From Symbioplanes lichenis (GTDB lineage Bacteria; Actinomycetota; Actinomycetes; Mycobacteriales; Micromonosporaceae), in contig NZ_JAUZQD010000005.1 in NCBI RefSeq assembly GCF_030709675.1, positions 1-64,000 of the forward strand: a DNA stretch of 64,000 bases, written 5' to 3'. Under the pieces are notes generated by a model that was given only the letters and a program-made list of their open reading frames with translations, made no database searches and was not told where the DNA came from. Of the stretch, positions 41,033-48,929 are shown one piece after another (position 1 is the first letter of the stretch; each line of letters opens with the position of its first letter). The position numbers and the translations under genes were made by a program.

Positions 41033-41904
41033 TGTACAGCCTCGTCAGTGCCCCCGTGCTCGGCTTCGACCTGACCCGCCTCAAGGGCGGGTCGGCGACC
41101 GCCGAGGTGCTGCTGCGCGCCCTGCGCCTCAGCTCCGGGGACCTGCCGACGCTCGCCGAGCGGCTGCCGGACGAGGGGGTGCGCGGCCCGCTCTGGGTCG
41201 AGGTGGAGAGCGCGGCGCGCCGCCTGCCGTCGCTGAAGGCGATGAAGCCCGACGACCCGGCGAGCTCGCTGGCGCTGGTCGAGCGGGCCCCCATCGGCTC
41301 GGTGGACGCGCTGCTCACCTGTCTGCGCTACGACGTCATGGCGTGGACCTGGCAGGGCAGCGGCCGGGACGCCGCGCAGACGGAGACGGCCGCCTCGGCG
41401 ACGGCTCTGCTCTGCGACGCCGCGGTGGCCAGCTATCTGCGGGAAGTGCTCGACGAGCAGACCCGCCGGATGCTCGGCGCGGGCTGGGTGTCGGCCCTGC
41501 GCAAGTTGCCGGCCGGCAAGCCCATCGACCTGGGACCGCACCACTACGCGGTGTCCGCGCTGCTGGACCGGTTGCGCTCGCTCTCGGCGAACGACCTGGC
41601 CCGGCTCACCTCGTCGGCGGCGGACGCCCGGCGCTCGGCCGGAGGGTGGTCGCCGGCGGTGCACTCGGCGTCGTGGGCGGCGTACCTGTCGGATCGGGTC
41701 CGGACGGCCGCGGCCGCGCAGATGCTGCTGGTCCAGGCGATCGACATCGCGTCGATCCCGCTCGCCGAGCGGGCGGGCGGCGTGTGGAACATGCTCAGCG
41801 GCGCCGTGCAGGCGCTGGTCGTACGGGATCTGCTGGACACCGCGACGGCGCACCGGCTGCTGTCGCCGGTGATCGCCGCCCTAGGCCCCGCGTGGCTCGG
41901 ATGA
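41032..41904 (+). CDS. uncharacterised protein embedded in the chemotaxis operon
   Basis: Not recognised. The 290-residue cytoplasmic protein appears all-helical and has no transmembrane segment, cofactor motif or catalytic signature. Notable stretches are LTRLKGGSATAEVLLRALRLSSGDLPTLAERLPDEG near the N-terminus, RYDVMAWTWQGSGRD mid-way, and a long alanine-rich C-terminal helical region (AAYLSDRVRTAAAAQMLLVQAIDIASIPLAERAGGVWNML). It overlaps cheW by one base and precedes cheB by 13 bp, so it is expressed with the chemotaxis proteins. It may be a localisation or scaffold factor; that is inference only. Confidence 0.6.
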   Translation: MYSLVSAPVLGFDLTRLKGGSATAEVLLRALRLSSGDLPTLAERLPDEGVRGPLWVEVESAARRLPSLKAMKPDDPASSLALVERAPIGSVDALLTCLRYDVMAWTWQGSGRDAAQTETAASATALLCDAAVASYLREVLDEQTRRMLGAGWVSALRKLPAGKPIDLGPHHYAVSALLDRLRSLSANDLARLTSSAADARRSAGGWSPAVHSASWAAYLSDRVRTAAAAQMLLVQAIDIASIPLAERAGGVWNMLSGAVQALVVRDLLDTATAHRLLSPVIAALGPAWLG

Positions 41905-41917
41905 ACGGAGGACATCG

Positions 41918-43045
41918 ATGATCCGAGTGCTCGTCGTCGACGACTCCGTCGTCGTGCGCCGGCTCATCGTCGACTCGCTCGGCGGCATGCCGGACATCGA
42001 GGTGGTCGGGACCGCCTCCAACGGGCTGCTGGCCCAGGCGAAGATCGACCAGCTCAAGCCCGACGTGATCACCATGGACATCGAGATGCCGCAGATGAAC
42101 GGCATCGAGGCGGTCCGCGAGCTGCGCAAGCGGCACCGGATGATCCCGGTGATCATGTTCAGCACGCTGTCGGCCTCGGGCGCGTCGGCGACGCTGGAGG
42201 CCCTCTCCGCGGGGGCCACGGACTATGTGACCAAGCCGTCCAACGTGGGCTCGGTCAGCGAGTCGATCGCGGCGGTGCGGGAACAGCTGGTTCCCAAGAT
42301 CCACGCGCTCGCCGGGGGGCGCCGGCCCAGTGCTGCCCCAGCCCGCCCGGGAACCGCGCCGCCGCCGGTCAAGCGGATCGGCCTGCCGGCCCGTCCACCG
42401 GCCGCTCCGCCGCCGGTACGCCGGGGCGGCCCGCAGAAGCGGGTGGACATCCTGGCCATCGGCTCGTCCACCGGCGGGCCGGACGCCCTGACCAAGGTCT
42501 TCCAGGGCCTGCCCGCCGACCTGCCCGTGCCGATCGTCGTGACCCAGCACATGCCGCCGGTCTTCACCCGGATGTTCGCGGAGCGTCTCGATCGCAGCAC
42601 CCCGCTGCGCGTGGTCGAGGCCACCGACGGCATGGAGCTGACCGCGGGCACGGCCTACATCGCTCCCGGCGACAAGCACCTCGTGCTGCAACGCCGGGGC
42701 ACCGCGACGCTGACCCAGCTCAGCGGCGCGCCGCCGGAGAACTCGTGCCGTCCGGCGGTGGACGTGATGTTCCGGTCGGTGTCGGCCCTCTACGGGGCCG
42801 CCGTACACGCGACGGTGCTGACCGGCATGGGATACGACGGACGGAGTGGTGCGAAAGTGCTGCGCGACGCAGGGGCCGAGATCTTGGCCCAGGACGAGGC
42901 GACCTCGGTGGTCTGGGGCATGCCCGGAGCCGTGGTGGGCGCGAACCTCGCCGACGAGGTGCTGCCGCTGGACCGCATCGCCGCGGCGCTGGTGCAGCGG
43001 GTGCAGGTCGGCCGGGCGCCACGAGCGACGGCGGTGACCCGATGA
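41918..43045 (+). CDS. cheB: chemotaxis protein-glutamate methylesterase CheB
   Basis: A 375-residue CheB that removes methyl groups from chemoreceptors for adaptation. The receiver at 1-120 has Asp54 in ITMDIEMPQMNG. A proline-rich linker (130-170) follows, then the methylesterase with GSSTGGPDAL (catalytic Ser), VTQHMPPVFT (catalytic His) and LTGMGYDG (catalytic Asp). AACGGAGG precedes the ATG. The stop overlaps cheR by four bases, pairing the two adaptation enzymes. Confidence 0.96.
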   Translation: MIRVLVVDDSVVVRRLIVDSLGGMPDIEVVGTASNGLLAQAKIDQLKPDVITMDIEMPQMNGIEAVRELRKRHRMIPVIMFSTLSASGASATLEALSAGATDYVTKPSNVGSVSESIAAVREQLVPKIHALAGGRRPSAAPARPGTAPPPVKRIGLPARPPAAPPPVRRGGPQKRVDILAIGSSTGGPDALTKVFQGLPADLPVPIVVTQHMPPVFTRMFAERLDRSTPLRVVEATDGMELTAGTAYIAPGDKHLVLQRRGTATLTQLSGAPPENSCRPAVDVMFRSVSALYGAAVHATVLTGMGYDGRSGAKVLRDAGAEILAQDEATSVVWGMPGAVVGANLADEVLPLDRIAAALVQRVQVGRAPRATAVTR

Positions 43046-43887
43046 CGCTCTCGCAGGCGGACTTCGAGTTCGTGTCCCAGCTGGTGAAGCGGGAGGCGGC
43101 CATCGTGCTCGCCCCCGGCAAGGAGTACCTGGTCGAGGCGCGGCTGATCCCGGTCGCCCGGCAGGTCGGCGCGGCCAGTGTCGCCGAGTTCATCGGCAAC
43201 CTGCAGCGCAAGCCCAACTCGGCCGACCAGCGCCGGATCGTGGACGCGCTGACGACCAACGAGACGTCGTGGTTCCGCGACCGGGAGCCGTTCACCGCGC
43301 TCACCGACGTGGTGCTGCCCGAGCTGGTGAAGAGCCGGGGCAGCGCGCGGCAGCTCCGGCTCTGGTCGGCGGCGAGCTCGAGCGGGCAGGAGGCGTACAG
43401 CCTGGCCATCACGCTGCAGGAAGCCCTGCCGGCGGGGTGGAACTACGAGATCATGGGCAGCGACATCTCCACCGAGATGGTCAAGCGGGCCGAGGCCGCC
43501 GAGTACAGCCAGGTCGAGGTCAACCGCGGCCTGCCGGCGGCCCAGCTGGTGCAGTACTTCGAGCGGGTGGGCGCCCACTGGCGGATCGCGCCCCACCTGC
43601 GGCGCAACGTGACGTTCAAGCACATGAACCTGGTCGCGCCGCTGCCGCCGATGCAGCCCTTCGACGTGATCTTCCTGCGCAACGTCCTCATCTACTTCGA
43701 CGTCGCGACGAAGAAGTCGGTGCTGCGCAACGTCGCCCGGCTGCTGCGGCCGGACGGCTGGCTCTTCCTCGGCGCGGCCGAGACCACGATCGGGATCGAC
43801 GACAACTACGAGCGGGTGGCGGCCGGACGGACCTCCGCCTACCGGGTCCGAAGCGCGGTGCCAGCCGGTGCCGTCAGGAAGGGGTGA
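43042..43887 (+). CDS. cheR: chemotaxis protein methyltransferase CheR
   Basis: A 281-residue SAM-dependent methyltransferase acting on receptor glutamates. The N-terminal helical domain contains FVSQLVKREAAIVLAPGKEYLVEARL. The catalytic domain has TTNETSWFRD, the SAM loop LWSAASSSGQEAYSLAI, GSDIS, and FDVIFLRNVLIYFD. The usual SAACSTGEEPYS loop is altered but alignable. It overlaps cheB by four bases and is followed six bases later by a cheY-type gene. Confidence 0.95.
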   Translation: MTLSQADFEFVSQLVKREAAIVLAPGKEYLVEARLIPVARQVGAASVAEFIGNLQRKPNSADQRRIVDALTTNETSWFRDREPFTALTDVVLPELVKSRGSARQLRLWSAASSSGQEAYSLAITLQEALPAGWNYEIMGSDISTEMVKRAEAAEYSQVEVNRGLPAAQLVQYFERVGAHWRIAPHLRRNVTFKHMNLVAPLPPMQPFDVIFLRNVLIYFDVATKKSVLRNVARLLRPDGWLFLGAAETTIGIDDNYERVAAGRTSAYRVRSAVPAGAVRKG

Positions 43888-43893
43888 GCTGCG

Positions 43894-44280
43894 GTGCGCG
43901 CCATGGTGATCGACGATTCGCGGGCGATGCGGATGATTCTGAAGCGCATCGTCGCGAAGCTGAACTTCGAGGCGGTGGAGGCGGGCGACGGTCAGGAGGC
44001 CCTCGACCTGCTGTCCACCATGACCGAGGTGCCGGAACTGGCCCTCATCGACTGGAACATGCCCAACATGAACGGGCTCGAGTTCGTGACCAAGGTCCGC
44101 GCCGAACCGCGGCTGCGGGAGATGACGCTGGTCATGGTGACCACCGAGAGCGAACAGAGCCAGATCGTCCGGGCCCTCGCCGCGGGCGCCCACGAATACG
44201 TGATCAAGCCCTTCACCGAAGGGGCGATGATCGAGAAGCTGGCCCTGCTGGGCCTGGTACCGACCGGAGCGAACTCATGA
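43894..44280 (+). CDS. cheY: CheY-like response regulator 1
   Basis: A stand-alone receiver domain of 128 residues. DDSRAMR is at the start, phospho-Asp near residue 56 (LIDWNMPNMNG), the switch threonine/serine in VTTES, and the lysine in VIKPFTEG. It would carry phosphate from CheA to the flagellar switch or act as a phosphate sink beside the second CheY-like protein. Start GTG 43894; an ATG at 43903 would begin at VIDDSR. It overlaps the cheX gene by four bases, joining substrate and phosphatase. Confidence 0.93.
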   Translation: MRAMVIDDSRAMRMILKRIVAKLNFEAVEAGDGQEALDLLSTMTEVPELALIDWNMPNMNGLEFVTKVRAEPRLREMTLVMVTTESEQSQIVRALAAGAHEYVIKPFTEGAMIEKLALLGLVPTGANS

Positions 44281-44756
44281 GCGTCGAAACCGTGGTGACC
44301 GAGGACGACCTGGCCGAGATGGTGGAACAGGTCTGGGCCTCCTACCTGGACCCCGAGGGGGTCAGCCCGCTGATCCCGACCGCCGACGCCGACCAGCCGA
44401 CCGAGGTGCACTCCACGGTGTCCATCACCGGCACCTGGCACGGCCACCTGGTCTACGCGTCGTCGATGCAGGCCGCGCGCAAGGCGGCCGGCGCGTTCCT
44501 CGCGATGGAGCTCGACGAGGTCGGCCAGGAGGACATCTCCGACGTGCTGGGCGAGCTGGCAAACATCGTCGGCGGCAACGTCAAGGCGATGCTGCCCGCG
44601 GGCTGCTTCCTCTCGCTCCCGACCGTCGTGCTGGCGCCGCAGACCGCTTCGTACTATCCGGCCGCCGAGCGGATCAGCGGCCTGTGGGGCGTCTGGGACG
44701 GCGAGCCCATTTCCATCTCCATGTGGCAGAGCACCAAGACGGGGGACAACGCATGA
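44277..44756 (+). CDS. cheX: CheX-type CheY-P phosphatase
   Basis: A 159-residue protein of the CheC/CheX/FliY phosphatase fold. The active-site helix DVLGELANIVGGNVK fits D-x3-E-x2-N, which positions Glu and Asn to attack CheY-P. It lacks the second active-site helix of CheC, as CheX does, and probably works as a dimer. It lies between two cheY-type genes, with four-base overlaps on both sides, so its substrate is likely one or both of them. Confidence 0.85.
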   Translation: MSVETVVTEDDLAEMVEQVWASYLDPEGVSPLIPTADADQPTEVHSTVSITGTWHGHLVYASSMQAARKAAGAFLAMELDEVGQEDISDVLGELANIVGGNVKAMLPAGCFLSLPTVVLAPQTASYYPAAERISGLWGVWDGEPISISMWQSTKTGDNA

Positions 44757-45115
44757 AGATCCTGATCGCGGACGACAGCCGGGTCATGCGCCAGATCGTG
44801 ACCCGGACGCTGCGCCAGGCCGGCTTCGACAATCACGACCTCGTCGAGGCGGCCGACGGCGCGGAGGCGGCCGCCAAGGCGGCCTCCGAGAGCCCCGATC
44901 TGATCATCTCGGACTGGAACATGCCCGAGATGACCGGCATCGAGGTGCTCCGCAAGCTGCGGGCCGAGGGCAACAACGTGAAGTTCGGCTTCGTCACCTC
45001 GGAGTGCACCGACGAGATGAAGAACGCGGCGGAGAGCGCCGGCTCGGCCTTCTTCATCGTCAAGCCGTTCACAGCTGACCAATTCCAAGAGGCCTTCTCT
45101 CCTATTTTGGGATGA
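44753..45115 (+). CDS. cheY: CheY-like response regulator 2
   Basis: A second single-domain receiver, 120 residues. DDSRVMRQIVTRTL is N-terminal, phospho-Asp sits near residue 56 (IISDWNMPEMTG), the switch residue in FVTSE, and the lysine in IVKPFTADQF. It differs from the first CheY-like protein mainly in the alpha4-beta5 surface, so the two could bind different partners. The ATG overlaps the cheX stop. A short gap leads to the last operon gene. Confidence 0.93.
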   Translation: MKILIADDSRVMRQIVTRTLRQAGFDNHDLVEAADGAEAAAKAASESPDLIISDWNMPEMTGIEVLRKLRAEGNNVKFGFVTSECTDEMKNAAESAGSAFFIVKPFTADQFQEAFSPILG

Positions 45116-45122
45116 TGTACCC

Positions 45123-45608
45123 ATGTCTGACACCTCGGTACTCCCCGCCTCCCTCGCCGTCCGCAACCTCTTCGAAGACCTCCTCGGCCGCGACGTCAAC
45201 GTCGCGCCGGGCGACCCCATGACCGGGGACGATCTCCCGCTCGGCACCATCGCCATCTACACGGATCCGACCCAGAAGATCTACGCGGTGATGGGCATGC
45301 AACTCTCGCTGGCGGCCAACGTGGGAGCGGCCCTGGGTCTCCTCCCCGCCGGCGCGGCCGAGGACGCGATCGACGAGAAGACGCTCTTCCCGAACCTCGC
45401 GGAGAACCTCGGCGAGGCCTTCAACATCCTCACCAGCCTCCTCAACCGCGAGGGGGCCCCGCACGTCAAGCTCTACCAGGTCATCTATCCGGGCGGCACC
45501 CTCCCGAACGACGCCCGCGCCCACTTTCTGGCGCTCGGCAAGCGGCTCGATCTCACGATCGAGGTCGCCCGGTACGGCAAGGGGAAGTTCTCGTTGTCGA
45601 TGGCGTGA
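45123..45608 (+). CDS. second CheX-like protein (putative)
   Basis: A 161-residue protein at the end of the chemotaxis operon. No family was named at once, but its central helix AENLGEAFNILTSLLN aligns with the CheX active-site helix of the gene two positions upstream (DVLGELANIVGGNVK). It keeps Glu and Asn in E-x2-N, with Glu in place of the first Asp. The surrounding strands (LPLGTIAIYTDPTQKIYAVMGMQL and VKLYQVIYPGG) also suit a CheC/CheX fold. It may be a phosphatase or a CheY-binding target. It starts seven bases after cheY and is followed by a strong terminator. Confidence 0.55.
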   Translation: MSDTSVLPASLAVRNLFEDLLGRDVNVAPGDPMTGDDLPLGTIAIYTDPTQKIYAVMGMQLSLAANVGAALGLLPAGAAEDAIDEKTLFPNLAENLGEAFNILTSLLNREGAPHVKLYQVIYPGGTLPNDARAHFLALGKRLDLTIEVARYGKGKFSLSMA

Positions 45609-45618
45609 TTTCGTGGTG

Positions 45619-45654
45619 AAGCCCCCGTCCTGGTTGTGCTTGGGACGGGGGCTT
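45619..45654 (+). terminator. Rho-independent terminator of the chemotaxis operon
   Basis: AAGCCCCCGTCC (45619-45630) pairs perfectly with GGACGGGGGCTT (45643-45654), followed by TCGCTTTTTG. It is the clearest intrinsic terminator in the window. Confidence 0.9.
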
Positions 45655-45813
45655 TCGCTTTTTGATGAGTACGGGCGGCGAGAAGGCTGGACTGGCGGCC
45701 GGCGAGCTGGGCGCGGGGGCGCGGCCGTTGCGCCCGCATCCGGGGTGACGTCGTGGGTCCAGGCCGACGCCCATGCTGGTGGGGCGCGCTTTGTGCCAAC
45801 GTCAAGATGTCGT

Positions 45814-45843
45814 TTGCCAACTGTCCAGCGACAAGCCTAGTCT
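45814..45843 (+). promoter_or_regulatory. promoter of the two-gene module
   Basis: TTGCCA (45814-45819) and TAGTCT (45838-45843) with an 18-bp spacer. GGAAGGA lies just before the ATG at 45872. Apart from this and the terminator, the 263 bp between genes hold nothing recognised. Confidence 0.5.
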
Positions 45844-45871
45844 TACGTCATCCCTTCGAGGAAGGAATGAC

Positions 45872-46069
45872 ATGACACTCACCCCATCGCAACGCACGGA
45901 AGAGGCCGAGGTCGTCCGGCTCACCCGCGAGGAGTGGCAGGCGGACATCGACGCTCACCTCGCTCGGCTCGGCCTCACCCTCGAGGAGCTCAAGGAGCAG
46001 GCGCGCGAGGACGTCTTCGATTCTCATGATGCCAAGATCGTCTGGATGTACTTCCATGCCACTCAGTGA
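45872..46069 (+). CDS. small protein, first gene of a toxin-antitoxin-like pair
   Basis: A 65-residue acidic protein of unknown family. It reads as an N-terminal polar strand (VVRLTREEWQADIDAHLARLG) followed by LTLEELKEQAREDVFDSHDAKIVWMY, which looks like helices around a short turn. The composition, small size and 14-bp overlap with the next gene are typical of antitoxins. It has its own promoter and a good ribosome-binding site, separated from the chemotaxis operon by the terminator. Confidence 0.6.
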   Translation: MTLTPSQRTEEAEVVRLTREEWQADIDAHLARLGLTLEELKEQAREDVFDSHDAKIVWMYFHATQ

Positions 46070-46709
46070 CCTCGAGCGCGGCGCCCGGCGTTTCGCCGAC
46101 GCCATCCAGCACCTTCTCAACACCACTGTCGCCAGTGGCGCGAGCATTCGGGCGACAACTCAGCCTGAAGCGGCCGCATGTGCTGTGGCTGTCGCGTCGC
46201 GTCGTGGCGAGAGGGAAGTGATCGAGCTGCCTACGGCTGATCCCCTGATCCCGTTGTATCTCAACGTCCACTACCTTCTCGGCCTGGACGACGAGGGCAC
46301 GCATCTGGCGGTGCGCACCTCCACCTTCCGCGTTCAGAGCGCTCGCGACGCGCTCGACGGCTGGTTCCACTACGACTTCGAGCGGAACAAGGCCGGCTAT
46401 CCCGAGGCTCATCTTCAAGTCCTCGCCCGGCACGACGAGGCTGAGCAGACCATGCGCGGGTTGAGTCGGCGGCGCAAGCGGAAGCAGTTCGGTGAGCTGC
46501 ACTTTCCCGTCGGAGGCCGGCGTTTCCGCCCCGCTCTCGAGGACCTGATCCAGTTCCTCGTCGACGAGGAGCTCGTGGTGCCGAAGGACGGCTGGGAGAA
46601 GGAGCTGGAGCGCTCCCGGCGAGAGTTCCGGGAGATCCAGCTCCGGGCGGCCATCCGGCGCGATCCCGATGTGGCGAAACAGGCCCTGGAGGACCTGTTC
46701 CGCCGGTGA
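46056..46709 (+). CDS. uncharacterised protein, second gene of a toxin-antitoxin-like pair
   Basis: A 217-residue cytoplasmic protein of unknown function. The N-terminal half has a strand-rich region (IPLYLNVHYLLGLDDEGTHLAVRTSTFRV, FHYDFERNKAGYPEAHLQV). It then has RRRKRKQFGELHFPVGGRRFRPALEDLIQFLV and a charged C-terminal helix. The LHFPxGGxRFRPxLED block is striking; I recall it in other unannotated actinobacterial proteins paired with a small upstream gene. I choose the ATG at 46056. It overlaps the small gene by 14 bp and ends five bases from the convergent sulfotransferase. Confidence 0.6.
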   Translation: MPLSDLERGARRFADAIQHLLNTTVASGASIRATTQPEAAACAVAVASRRGEREVIELPTADPLIPLYLNVHYLLGLDDEGTHLAVRTSTFRVQSARDALDGWFHYDFERNKAGYPEAHLQVLARHDEAEQTMRGLSRRRKRKQFGELHFPVGGRRFRPALEDLIQFLVDEELVVPKDGWEKELERSRREFREIQLRAAIRRDPDVAKQALEDLFRR

Positions 46710-46713
46710 ACGC

Positions 46714-47748
46714 TCAGGAGTGGGCGGCGGTTTCCGCTCCCTCGGCCGCGCGGGGGAGTGGCGCCGTCGGCAGGTGGGCCAGGTCCTCGGTGGGCCGGAG
46801 TCGCACGGCGGCGCGGCTGATCCGGCGGCGGGCCGGGATGAAGCGCTGCGGAGTGGCCGTCCAGCCGTAACGGACCAGGTCCGCGGGGCTCGGGCGGGCG
46901 TTGCGCGACAGCTCGTAACCGTTGGCGAGCAGGCGGCGGCCCAGGGCGGCCTCGCAGAGGGCGATCTCTTCCGTGGTGAGGCGGGTTTCCCAGCTGCGCA
47001 CGCGCTCGGTGTTGACCGGGGCGTGGGTGCGCGCGTGCCAGGTCTTGAAGGACGGCACCGCGACCTCGGCGACGGCTGACGGCTCCGCCATGGCCGGGTC
47101 GTAGTCCTCGCCCAGATAGTCACACAGCGCGGTCAGCTGGGTGTGTGGGTCGGTGACCAGGTCCTCGTAGCGGAGCTCGAACCACTGTGAGTCGCCCAGG
47201 CGACGGGCGGCGCGGCGGGCGTCGTCGACGGCCCGGGCCCAGGCGGCGACCGTGGCGTAGATGTCCTTGCGGTGCCAGGACATCTCCTTGAGGGAAGCCA
47301 CGCAGTCGCGGCCGTCGCGGACGATGTTGACGAACTGGGCATCCGGGAAGAGACGCAACAGCAGGTCGACGTTGTGCAGATAGGCCGGGCGTTTGTCGCC
47401 CCAGCGGGGCTTGCCGAAGCGGGCCGCGTACCCCTGGAAGACCGTGCCCAGCACGGAGCCGAGCGTGCCCTGCGCCGCGGCCATGCGCTCGACTGTCTCC
47501 TCGGGGTCGAGGCCGAGGTCGCAGAAGCGGGTCTCGCGGCGGTCCACGATGCGGCGGGCCAGCGCGCGGCGGTTGGCCTCGACGCGCAGGTCGCCGAAGT
47601 CGCGCCGCTCGCGATAGGCGGCCAGCACGAACCGGGTCTCCGGCGGGATCGCGATGCGCGGGTGCGCGTGCAACATCAACTGCAGCATCGTGGTGCCCGA
47701 CCGTGGGCATCCGACGACAATGATCGGGCGTTCGGGGCAGTCACTCAC
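46714..47748 (-). CDS. sulfotransferase family protein
   Basis: A 344-residue PAPS-dependent sulfotransferase. The 5'-phosphosulfate loop is VGCPRSGTTMLQ near residues 12-23, and the 3'-phosphate region is VNIVRDGRDCVASLKE near 145-160. WGDKRPAYLHN and ELRYEDLVTDP are further family motifs. Substrates in the group range from glycolipids and glycans to protein tyrosines. GTG 47748 is chosen from a leaderless promoter. It sits just after flhB on the same strand, 92 bp away. The acceptor is unknown; modification of a surface glycan or the flagellum is only a possibility. Confidence 0.88.
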   Translation of the reverse strand: MSDCPERPIIVVGCPRSGTTMLQLMLHAHPRIAIPPETRFVLAAYRERRDFGDLRVEANRRALARRIVDRRETRFCDLGLDPEETVERMAAAQGTLGSVLGTVFQGYAARFGKPRWGDKRPAYLHNVDLLLRLFPDAQFVNIVRDGRDCVASLKEMSWHRKDIYATVAAWARAVDDARRAARRLGDSQWFELRYEDLVTDPHTQLTALCDYLGEDYDPAMAEPSAVAEVAVPSFKTWHARTHAPVNTERVRSWETRLTTEEIALCEAALGRRLLANGYELSRNARPSPADLVRYGWTATPQRFIPARRRISRAAVRLRPTEDLAHLPTAPLPRAAEGAETAAHS

Positions 47749-47755
47749 CGGCGTT

Positions 47756-47784
47756 ACCGTAATGCCCGATTGGCGAATTGTTAA
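47756..47784 (-). promoter_or_regulatory. leaderless promoter of the sulfotransferase gene
   Basis: On the minus strand TTAACA (47784-47779) and TACGGT (47761-47756) are 17 bp apart. The GTG follows seven bases after the -10. This suggests transcription independent of the flagellar operon. Confidence 0.55.
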
Positions 47785-47840
47785 CGAAGTGTCAAGGCGT
47801 GTCGCAAATGTGTACAGCGCCACACTGCCGGCGTGGGGCG

Positions 47841-48926
47841 TCAGGCCGGCGTCGGGTTCGGGTTGCGGTGTGTGCCTGCTGCCGCGCCCTTCGCCTTCAA
47901 GCTCATGACGAACGCCAGCACCTTCGCCACCGCCCCGTAGAAGTCCGCCGGGATCTCCATGCCCACGTCCACGCTCTTCTCCAGCGCCCGGGCCAGCGCC
48001 ACGTCCTGCACCAGCGGGATCCGGTTCTCCGACGCCACCTCGCGGATCTTCTGCGCGATCGCCCCCTGCCCCTTGGCCAGCACTCGTGGCGCGCCCTTCT
48101 CCGGGTCGTAGCGCAGCGCCACCGCGACATGCGTCGGGTTGATCAGGACGACGTCGGCGGTCGGGACGTCGGCCATCTGGCGGTTGCGGGCCATGGCCAT
48201 CTGCTTGGCGCGGATGTGACCCTTGACGTGCGGGTCGCCCTCGGTGTTCTTGTTCTCCTGCTTGACTTCTTCCTTGGTCATGCGGAGTTGCTTGTTGGTG
48301 CGGCGGCGCACGACGAAGTAGTCGGCGGCGGCCATGACGATGCCGGCGACCGAGGCGGCGCGGATCAGGCCGATGGTGGCGTCGTTGACCACGCCGAGCA
48401 GGGAGCCGATCTGCAGCCGGCCGGCGGTCATGAGGACGGGGATGATGTCCTTCATGGTCATGTAGAGCACGATGGCCAGCACGGTGGTCTTGATGAGGGC
48501 CTTGGAGCCTTCCCACAGAGCCTGGGGGCCGACCATCTTCTTGATGCCGGGCAGCGGGTTGAGCCGGCTGAACTTCGGGATGAAGAGTTTGGTGGCGACC
48601 CGGATGCCGCCCTGGGCGCCGGCGGCGGCGATGCCGACCGCCATCATGGTCGCGGCCAGGGGCAGGACGGCCCAGGCGGCGCTCATGAGGCCGTCGCGGA
48701 GGATGGCCAGGGCCACGCCGGGCTGGGGGTCGGCGATGACTTCCGGGAGCTTGACCATGAGTTCGCGGGAGTGCTCCATCGTCGTCTTGAGGGTGCGGGG
48801 GAGCATGATGCTGGCCGCCAGCATGCCGAACCAGGCGCCGACGTCCTGGCTGCGGCCGATCTGGCCTTCCTGCTTGGCCTTCTTGAGTTTTTGCGGTGTC
48901 GGCTGTTCGGTCTTCTCCCCGGACAC
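47841..48926 (-). CDS. flhB: flagellar export protein FlhB
   Basis: Substrate-specificity switch of the flagellar type III export gate, 361 residues. Four transmembrane helices occupy residues about 30-210 (after EKTEQPTPQKLKKAKQEGQI). The cytoplasmic domain contains the autocleavage site NPTH in DVVLINPTHVAVALRYD near residue 268. RVLAKGQGAIAQKIREVASENRIPLVQDVALARAL is typical FlhB. It is the last gene of fliM-N-O-P-R-flhB, four bases after fliR. The hydrophilic tail ends at PTPA. Confidence 0.96.
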   Translation of the reverse strand: MSGEKTEQPTPQKLKKAKQEGQIGRSQDVGAWFGMLAASIMLPRTLKTTMEHSRELMVKLPEVIADPQPGVALAILRDGLMSAAWAVLPLAATMMAVGIAAAGAQGGIRVATKLFIPKFSRLNPLPGIKKMVGPQALWEGSKALIKTTVLAIVLYMTMKDIIPVLMTAGRLQIGSLLGVVNDATIGLIRAASVAGIVMAAADYFVVRRRTNKQLRMTKEEVKQENKNTEGDPHVKGHIRAKQMAMARNRQMADVPTADVVLINPTHVAVALRYDPEKGAPRVLAKGQGAIAQKIREVASENRIPLVQDVALARALEKSVDVGMEIPADFYGAVAKVLAFVMSLKAKGAAAGTHRNPNPTPA

Positions 48927-48929
48927 GGA

